From the NCBI GenBank assembly GCA_035762545.1, contig DASTOM010000035.1:1-6731 (forward strand): a DNA stretch of 6,731 bases, read 5' to 3'. Positions within the stretch are counted from its first letter, which is position 1. Every line of letters starts with the position of its first letter. Origin of the DNA: JANQRA01 sp035762545. Its GTDB lineage: Bacteria; Actinomycetota; Acidimicrobiia; Spongiisociales; ZC4RG35. A program made the translations under genes and the position numbers. This document shows, one piece after another, positions 1 to 4,427 of this stretch. The notes under the pieces were generated by a model, which searched no databases, was not told the origin of the DNA, and was given only the letters and a program-made list of their open reading frames with translations.

Positions 1-1002
1 CTCCGCGAGTCGACGGACCTCCTTCTCGACGCACTCGACGGCCTGCTCGGCGCAGTCGGAGCCAGGGCCCGGGAGCACCGTGACACATACATGATCGGCC
101 GGACCCACGGGATCTGGGCCGAGCCGACGACGTTCGGGCTGAAGTTGGCCAGCTGGGCATTCGAGATCCTCCGCAACATGGAACGGCTGGAAGCCACCAA
201 GGACATCGTCTCGGTGGGCACCATCTCTGGTGCGGTCGGGACCTACGCCCACGTCCCGGCGGCGGTCGAGGCAGACGTCTGCCGTCAGCTGGGTCTCGCC
301 GTCGAGCCGGCACCCACCCAGGTCACCGCCCGCGATCGCCACGCCCAGTACCTGACGACGCTGGCGCTGGTCGGGGCATCTGTGGAGAGGATGGCCACTG
401 AAGTGCGGCATCTCCAGCGGTCCGAGGTCGGAGAGGCGAGAGAGGGGTTTCGCAAGGGACAGAAGGGGTCGTCGGCCATGCCCCACAAGAGGAACCCGAT
501 CCTGTCCGAGCGTATGACCGGGATGGCACGCCTCCTCCGGGGATACGCCCAGGTCGGACTGGAGAACGTCGCCCTCTGGCACGAGCGCGACATCTCACAT
601 TCGTCGGCGGAGCGGGTCGCCCTGCCCGACGCCTCGATCGTCCTTCACTACATGCTGGTGAAGTTCACCGGGCTCATCGAGGACTTGGTGGTCGATGGCG
701 ACCGGATGAAGGCCAACCTGGAGTGGACCAGTGGGCTCGTCTTCAGCCAGGCAGTGCTGCTGTCGCTGGTGGAGACCGGTCTGTCCCGCGACGAGGCATA
801 CCGGATCGTCCAGCGCAATGCCATGGCCGTCTGGGATGGCAAGGGGACGCTCCACGAGCTTCTCCTGGCCGATGACGGGGTTCCGCTCGGTCCGGAAGAA
901 CTGGCATCGTGTTTCTCCCTCGAGCGGATCAACGAGACGGCGGCACCGGTTTTCGAGAGACTCGACGCCGCTCTCGCCCTCCACTCCCGGGCGAGGCGCT
1001 AG
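1..1002 (+). CDS. purB: Adenylosuccinate lyase, 3' part (5' end beyond window)
   Basis: Adenylosuccinate lyase of the fumarase/aspartase superfamily. It releases fumarate from SAICAR to give AICAR (step 8 of IMP synthesis) and from adenylosuccinate to give AMP. The frame is open from base 1 (LRESTDLLLDALDGL...), so an ATG at 91 is internal, not the start. The visible part is 333 residues. Bacterial PurB is about 430, so roughly 100 N-terminal residues are missing, including the first conserved active-site histidine region. Seen here: GRTHG (fragment residues 33-37), whose His is the family's general acid; AEPTTFGLK just after it; and the superfamily signature GSSAMPHKRNP (about 156-166), whose second Ser is the family's general base. 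The C-terminal helical domain is complete and ends at TAG 1000-1002. The gene converges with the LCP gene with only 9 bases between stop codons. Family assignment is very secure. Confidence 0.97.
   Translation, partial: LRESTDLLLDALDGLLGAVGARAREHRDTYMIGRTHGIWAEPTTFGLKLASWAFEILRNMERLEATKDIVSVGTISGAVGTYAHVPAAVEADVCRQLGLAVEPAPTQVTARDRHAQYLTTLALVGASVERMATEVRHLQRSEVGEAREGFRKGQKGSSAMPHKRNPILSERMTGMARLLRGYAQVGLENVALWHERDISHSSAERVALPDASIVLHYMLVKFTGLIEDLVVDGDRMKANLEWTSGLVFSQAVLLSLVETGLSRDEAYRIVQRNAMAVWDGKGTLHELLLADDGVPLGPEELASCFSLERINETAAPVFERLDAALALHSRARR
973..995. terminator. Possible hairpin at the convergent purB/LCP gene ends
   Basis: Perfect 7 bp inverted repeat CTCGCCC (973-979) and GGGCGAG (989-995) with a 9 nt loop, inside the last purB codons and just before the 9 bp convergent gap. 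A T:G wobble can extend the stem by one pair. No T-tract follows on either strand, so it is not a canonical intrinsic terminator. GC-rich actinobacteria often use such structures or rely on Rho. The position is suggestive only. Confidence 0.25.
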
Positions 1003-1011
1003 CTGGTTCGG

Positions 1012-2160
1012 TCAGCCCAGACCGTAGAACTCGGCCAGTTGGTCCTGGAAAGGCCGGGTCGGCAGCAGCACTGCGGCGCCGCTGGGTGTCCGATGGTTGG
1101 AGACTTCGATCGAGAACCGCTTCACGTCGGACTTCTCGATGCCGCGGTACTTCCACGCCGCACCGATGGCCTCGGGGAACGACCATGCCGAGTCCAGCCT
1201 CACCGACCGTGAAACGGCGGCGAGCCGGTTGGTCAACTCACCGGGTGATGAGAACCGAGCGGCGCGCCCCGCCAGTTGGAACAGAACGTCCTGTTGTCGC
1301 TCCTGACGACCGAAGTCGGATCCCCCGACTGCTCTCCACTCGCCGTCGACCAGCTCCTCGGGGTGTCGTGATCTGACCCACGCCAGGGCCACCTCGCCAT
1401 CCACCCGTTGACAGCCCGTCGTGGAGAGGAGGAGGTGGGCCTTCAGGTCACGTCGCGGTCTGTCGATGCAGACGCTGATCCCACCCAATGCATCGACGAT
1501 CTGGGAGAACCCGTCGAAGTTGATCCGGGCGAGGTGGTCGACCGGGATGCCGGTGTAGTCCTCGACCATGATGGCGAGCAGCTCGGAGCCCGACGCCGCC
1601 TCCGAGCACCCGCCAAGGCCGGTGTTGAGTCGGGTGAATGCCTGCTTGCAGAGATTCCAGACAAAGAGGTCGCGGGGAAGGCTGACCATGATCGGTGCTG
1701 CCTCGTCGGCCGGTTGCAGCGCCAGGACGATCGTGTCGGCGAGGAACCCCGAGGCGTCGGTCCCCACCAGCAGGTAGGTCTCGAAGACCCCATCGGAGAT
1801 GGGAGTTCCGAACGCAACGGCATTGAACGACCCTTCCCTGGTCTGACCCGCCATCTGCTCCTCGAGCAGCGCTAGTTCCTCGTCCAGGCTGTACGTCGGC
1901 TCGTCATAGAACACGAAGTCGATTGGGTCGATTGGGAGGTCGGAGTCGATTGGGAGGTCGGACGAAGTGTCCTTCTCCGGCTCCGGTGCGGCTTCGATGG
2001 CTACGCGAGCCACCCCCGGGTCGAACTCCTCAGCGGTGACCACAGCGAACGCGGTGGTCACCTGATACGCGTAGAAGCCGCTGAGTCCGAGAAGTGTCCC
2101 TACCACCAGGACCGTCAGCGTCCTCCACGGGTGGAAGACGGCGTATTCGACAAGAGCCAA
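1012..2160 (-). CDS. LytR-CpsA-Psr (LCP) family cell-envelope glycopolymer transferase
   Basis: The LCP family attaches lipid-linked glycopolymers (teichoic acid- or arabinogalactan-type) to peptidoglycan on the outer membrane face. The 382-residue protein has a short cytoplasmic N-terminus, one membrane span (about 13-34), an acidic Pro-rich linker (45-120) and the LCP domain (about 125-300). Family residues seen are YLLVGTDASGFLADTIVL (Asp142), SLPRDLF (Arg163), GIPVDHL (Asp208), VDALGGISVC, WVRSRH (Arg263, Arg265) and DFGRQERQQ (Asp282, Arg285), which bind pyrophosphate, Mg and polyprenyl phosphate in known members. Cys171, 185, 231 and 250 lie outside the cell and may form disulfides. The start is TTG at 2160: an in-frame TAG lies 10 codons upstream, and the next GTG would cut the membrane span. 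No good ribosome site is seen. It lies 30 bp after the thioesterase gene, probably in the same transcript. The specific polymer cannot be inferred. Confidence 0.93.
   Translation of the reverse strand: MALVEYAVFHPWRTLTVLVVGTLLGLSGFYAYQVTTAFAVVTAEEFDPGVARVAIEAAPEPEKDTSSDLPIDSDLPIDPIDFVFYDEPTYSLDEELALLEEQMAGQTREGSFNAVAFGTPISDGVFETYLLVGTDASGFLADTIVLALQPADEAAPIMVSLPRDLFVWNLCKQAFTRLNTGLGGCSEAASGSELLAIMVEDYTGIPVDHLARINFDGFSQIVDALGGISVCIDRPRRDLKAHLLLSTTGCQRVDGEVALAWVRSRHPEELVDGEWRAVGGSDFGRQERQQDVLFQLAGRAARFSSPGELTNRLAAVSRSVRLDSAWSFPEAIGAAWKYRGIEKSDVKRFSIEVSNHRTPSGAAVLLPTRPFQDQLAEFYGLG
1918..1962. repeat. 18 bp tandem repeat in the LCP linker
   Basis: The 18-mer GTCGATTGGGAGGTCGGA occurs twice, exactly and end to end (1927-1944, 1945-1962). 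A partial copy of its first 9-10 bases lies immediately before (from 1918). On the coding (minus) strand it encodes SDLPID repeated in the acidic linker (LCP residues about 67-79). The unit is six whole codons, so copy-number change would lengthen or shorten the linker in frame. This is consistent with slippage or recent duplication in a disordered spacer between membrane anchor and LCP domain. Confidence 0.9.
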
Positions 2161-2190
2161 AACTCGCGAAAATCTACCCCAAGGGTCTCC

Positions 2191-2595
2191 CTAGCCCTGG
2201 TTGATATAGACAGTTCCGGTGAACAGGCCGACGACCCGCCCGTCACCCCTGGTGACTTCCGCCCGGTAAGTGCCGAGGGTTCGGCCCCGGGACACCTCTG
2301 CGACAGAGGCCTCGAGCCGATCACCGGGGCGGCTCGCCGCGGTGAGCACGAGATGGGTGTCGATGGCGACCGCGTCGGCACCGGCCGAGTTAGAGGCGAG
2401 CGAGAAGGCGCAATCGGCGAGGGAGAACACCATCCCGCCGTGGCCGACACCGAGGAAGTTGGCGTGTTGGTCGGTGACTTCGAGACCGACCACGATGTGA
2501 TCGTCGCTCACAGAGACCAGTTCTATCCCGAGACCGCGTGCGTAGTTGTCTGCTTCGAGGAGGGCGGCGACACGGGTCGGGTCGAAGGTGGTCAC
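2191..2595 (-). CDS. PaaI-family hotdog-fold acyl-CoA thioesterase
   Basis: Single-domain hotdog thioesterase of 134 residues, the usual PaaI size; such enzymes hydrolyse acyl- or aryl-CoA thioesters in the cytoplasm as tetramers. The core motif reads HANFLGVGHGGMVFSLADCA (about 44-63), matching PaaI's N-G-x-x-HGG-x-x-FSLAD pattern. Asp61 aligns with the catalytic Asp, and Asn46 and the HGG loop form the rest of the site. SNSAG (68-72) and a C-terminal LFTGTVY strand (124-130) also fit. The start is GTG at 2595; an in-frame TAG lies four codons upstream, so no earlier start exists. A TAGCCT hexamer ends 6 nt before GTG, suggesting a leaderless message. No phenylacetate-degradation genes are nearby, so the paaI symbol and substrate are not assigned. 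A role in general CoA-thioester clearance is possible but unproven. Confidence 0.9.
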   Translation of the reverse strand: MTTFDPTRVAALLEADNYARGLGIELVSVSDDHIVVGLEVTDQHANFLGVGHGGMVFSLADCAFSLASNSAGADAVAIDTHLVLTAASRPGDRLEASVAEVSRGRTLGTYRAEVTRGDGRVVGLFTGTVYINQG

Positions 2596-2601
2596 CCCCT
2601 C

Positions 2602-2607
2602 AGGCTA
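2602..2607 (-). promoter_or_regulatory. Possible -10 element of the thioesterase/LCP transcript
   Basis: On the minus strand, TAGCCT (TANNNT pattern) is followed by GAGGGG and then the GTG start. The 6 nt gap would place transcription initiation at or beside the start codon, as in leaderless actinobacterial messages. No convincing -35 box is seen. The GAGGGG abuts the GTG, too close to act as a ribosome site. Confidence 0.35.
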
Positions 2608-2623
2608 GGAGGAGTTCTCCGAA

Positions 2624-2635
2624 CCGGCGCGCCGG
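2624..2635. promoter_or_regulatory. 12 bp perfect palindrome between divergent promoters (candidate operator)
   Basis: CCGGCGCGCCGG is a perfect palindrome in the ~50 bp spacer separating the thioesterase and purC starts. It lies 16 bp from the minus-strand TAGCCT and 19 bp from the plus-strand TACGCT, so it would cover the -35 positions of both. That geometry suits a shared operator. Chance occurrence is not negligible in GC-rich DNA. Confidence 0.3.
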
Positions 2636-2638
2636 GAG
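2634..2638 (+). promoter_or_regulatory. Shine-Dalgarno-like site supporting the upstream purC start
   Basis: GGGAG sits 6 nt before GTG 2645 and 9 nt before ATG 2648. It supports an N-terminus in that pair rather than at GTG 2669. It also lies at the -35 position of the TACGCT promoter proposed for 2669, so only one of the two readings is likely to be right. Confidence 0.4.
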
Positions 2639-2647
2639 CATCCGGTG

Positions 2648-3547
2648 ATGCGGCTACGCTCCCGCGGCGTGCTGGAACTACCCCATATCGCATCAGGGAA
2701 GGTGAGGGAGATCTACGAGATCGACCCCGAACACCTCCTCTTCGTAGCCACCGATCGGATTTCCGCCTACGACGTGATCCTCAACCAGACCATCCCCGAC
2801 AAGGGAAAGGTGCTCACCGGGTTGAGTCTCCACTTCTTCGATCTGCTGGACACGCCGAATCATCTGGTCACCACCGACCTCTCCGGCATCGAGGGCATCA
2901 CCGACGACCAGCGTGAGGAACTGACCGGGCGGGCGATGGTGGTGAGACGGGCCGAGGTGGTCCCGGTGGAGTGTGTGGTGCGCGGGTACCTCTATGGATC
3001 GTCCTGGCGCGAATACCGGGACGGTGGCGGCCCGACCACGGAACACCTGCCCGAGGGTCTCAAACTCGCCGACAAACTGGACGAGCCGATCTTCACCCCG
3101 GCCACGAAAGCGACCACTGGGCACGACGAGAACATCACAGAAGCCCAGACCCGGGAGTTGCTCGGTGACGATCTCTACGAGGAACTGAAGACCCGATCCC
3201 TCGACATCTATACCCGGGCCAACGAGTACGCCGCAGCCAAAGGCGTCATCCTCGCCGACACCAAGTTCGAGTTCGGGCACGCCAACGGCGAGCTGCTCCT
3301 CATCGACGAGGTCCTGACCCCTGACTCTTCCCGCTACTGGCCGGCCGACGAGTACGAGCCAGGTGGCGACGTCCCCTCGTTCGACAAGCAGTACGTGCGT
3401 GAGTGGTTGGAGGCCCAGCCCTGGGACAAGAACCCGCCCCCACCCGACCTCCCCGAAGATATCGTCGCCGGATCCCGGAAGCGCTACGTGGAGGCATACG
3501 AGAGGATCACCGGCAAGAGCTTCGCCGACTACCTGGCGGGCCGATGA
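2648..3547 (+). CDS. purC: Phosphoribosylaminoimidazole-succinocarboxamide (SAICAR) synthase
   Basis: ATP-dependent ligase joining CAIR and aspartate to form SAICAR, the substrate of PurB. At ~299 residues it is the long form typical of yeast Ade1 and actinobacteria rather than the ~240-residue E. coli/Bacillus form. Seen: SGKVREIYE (about 16-24, nucleotide-binding N-lobe), ATDRISAYDVILNQTIPDKG, signature one PVECVVRGYLYGSSWREY (about 105-122) and signature two ILADTKFEFG followed by LIDEVLTPDSSRYW (about 200-230). The start is uncertain. ATG 2648 or GTG 2645 has a GGGAG site at good spacing. GTG 2669 would give a shorter N-terminus directly before ELPHIASGKVR and sits 8 nt after TACGCT, as a leaderless start would. 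The stop overlaps the purS ATG (ATGA). It heads the purCSQL run and diverges from the thioesterase gene. Confidence 0.97.
   Translation: MRLRSRGVLELPHIASGKVREIYEIDPEHLLFVATDRISAYDVILNQTIPDKGKVLTGLSLHFFDLLDTPNHLVTTDLSGIEGITDDQREELTGRAMVVRRAEVVPVECVVRGYLYGSSWREYRDGGGPTTEHLPEGLKLADKLDEPIFTPATKATTGHDENITEAQTRELLGDDLYEELKTRSLDIYTRANEYAAAKGVILADTKFEFGHANGELLLIDEVLTPDSSRYWPADEYEPGGDVPSFDKQYVREWLEAQPWDKNPPPPDLPEDIVAGSRKRYVEAYERITGKSFADYLAGR
2655..2660 (+). promoter_or_regulatory. Possible -10 element for a leaderless purC transcript
   Basis: TACGCT (TANNNT pattern) ends 8 nt before GTG 2669, the spacing expected if transcription begins at that GTG. If used, purC would start at 2669 and ATG 2648 would lie outside the message. 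No recognisable -35 box is seen. It conflicts with the Shine-Dalgarno reading of 2634-2638. Confidence 0.35.
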
Positions 3548-3786
3548 AGGTCACCGTCACCATCGACAGACGACCCGAGATCGCCGACCCGGAAGGGACG
3601 ACGGTCCTGCGCGCCCTTCACGACCTGGGGTTCACCGAAGCAACGGCGGTGCGTATGGACCGGGTGATCCACATGGATGTCGACGGCGACGACCCCGAGA
3701 TCGTCAGGGCGCGCGTGACCGAGATGTGCCGGCAACTCCTCGCCAACCCGGTTCTTGAGGACTTCGAGATCGAGGTCAGCCGATGA
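3544..3786 (+). CDS. purS: FGAM synthase subunit PurS
   Basis: Small subunit of formylglycinamidine ribonucleotide synthase; in characterised bacteria a PurS dimer bridges PurQ and PurL and is needed for ammonia transfer. The protein is 80 residues, the usual size. It begins MKVTVTIDRRPEIADPEG and shows the family pattern TTVLRALHDLGF (about 19-30), a VRMDRVIHMDV strand and the diagnostic C-terminal EMCRQLLANPVLEDFEIEV (about 60-78). The ATG at 3544 overlaps the purC TGA as ATGA. The frame stays open further upstream inside purC, but the conserved N-terminus begins at this ATG, so it is the start. The stop overlaps the purQ start in the same way, implying coupled translation. Confidence 0.96.
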   Translation: MKVTVTIDRRPEIADPEGTTVLRALHDLGFTEATAVRMDRVIHMDVDGDDPEIVRARVTEMCRQLLANPVLEDFEIEVSR

Positions 3787-4427
3787 AGACCGCGGTCGTG
3801 GTGTTCCCCGGCGTCAACTGCGAGCACGACGTGGTCCACGCCATCACCGCCCTCGGCGGGGAGGCCGAACTGGTGTGGCATCGGGAGACGGACCTATCGG
3901 AGTTCGACGGGGCAATCCTCCCCGGCGGGTTCGCCCATGGCGACGCGCTGCGCACCGGTGCAATTGCTCGATTCTCCCCGGCGATGAAGGAAGTCGAGCG
4001 TCTCGCCGGTGAGGGCGCCCCGGTGCTCGGGATCTGCAACGGCTGGCAGGTGCTCTGCGAGTCGGGGCTCATCCCCGGAGCCCACATCGCCAACCGTGAC
4101 CTTTCGTTCATCTGCCGGTTCGTCGAGGTCGAGGTGGTCGACACCGACTCCGTACTCACCCGCGGGACCGAAGTCGGTCAGCGGATCCGCATCCCCCTCA
4201 ACTCTTACGAGGGCAACTGGGTCGACCCCTCCAACGAGGGGCGGGTGGTGATGCGTTACGTCGACGACCCCAACGGTTCGCAGGGCCGGGCCGCAGCCGT
4301 GACCAGCGCGGCGGGGAACGTAGTCGGGGTGATGCCCCATCCCGAACGGGCCACCGACGCCCTACTCGGCTCCACCGACGGGCTCGTCCTCCTCGAGAGC
4401 TTTCTCAACTCCCTCGTCCCAGCATGA
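3783..4427 (+). CDS. purQ: FGAM synthase glutaminase subunit PurQ
   Basis: Class I glutamine amidotransferase subunit that hydrolyses glutamine and passes ammonia to PurL in FGAM synthesis. The protein has 214 residues, slightly shorter than the usual ~220-230. Seen: VVVFPGVNCEHD (5-16), LPGGFAHGDALRTGAIARFSP (46-66, oxyanion/glutamine loop), the nucleophile elbow GICNGWQVL with Cys85, and MPHPERA with His186 and Glu188 completing the triad. Two places differ from the common consensus. GDALR replaces GDYLR, and IPLNSYEGNW (137-146) stands where many PurQs have an AHGEG-like segment; neither touches the triad. The start ATG 3783 overlaps the purS stop and the TGA overlaps the purL ATG. It acts with PurS and PurL as one complex. 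Confidence 0.97.
   Translation: MKTAVVVFPGVNCEHDVVHAITALGGEAELVWHRETDLSEFDGAILPGGFAHGDALRTGAIARFSPAMKEVERLAGEGAPVLGICNGWQVLCESGLIPGAHIANRDLSFICRFVEVEVVDTDSVLTRGTEVGQRIRIPLNSYEGNWVDPSNEGRVVMRYVDDPNGSQGRAAAVTSAAGNVVGVMPHPERATDALLGSTDGLVLLESFLNSLVPA

Noticed and set aside
1408..1875. Plus-strand open frame opposite the LCP gene
   Set aside because: It is antisense to the conserved LCP domain and its translation has no family features.
2131..2916. Plus-strand open frame across the thioesterase gene and into purC
   Set aside because: It overlaps two well-supported genes in other frames and its composition is that of a shadow frame.
3403..3543. Upstream extension of purS inside purC
   Set aside because: The frame is open, but the conserved PurS N-terminus starts at ATG 3544, which also gives the same ATGA overlap seen at the next two junctions.
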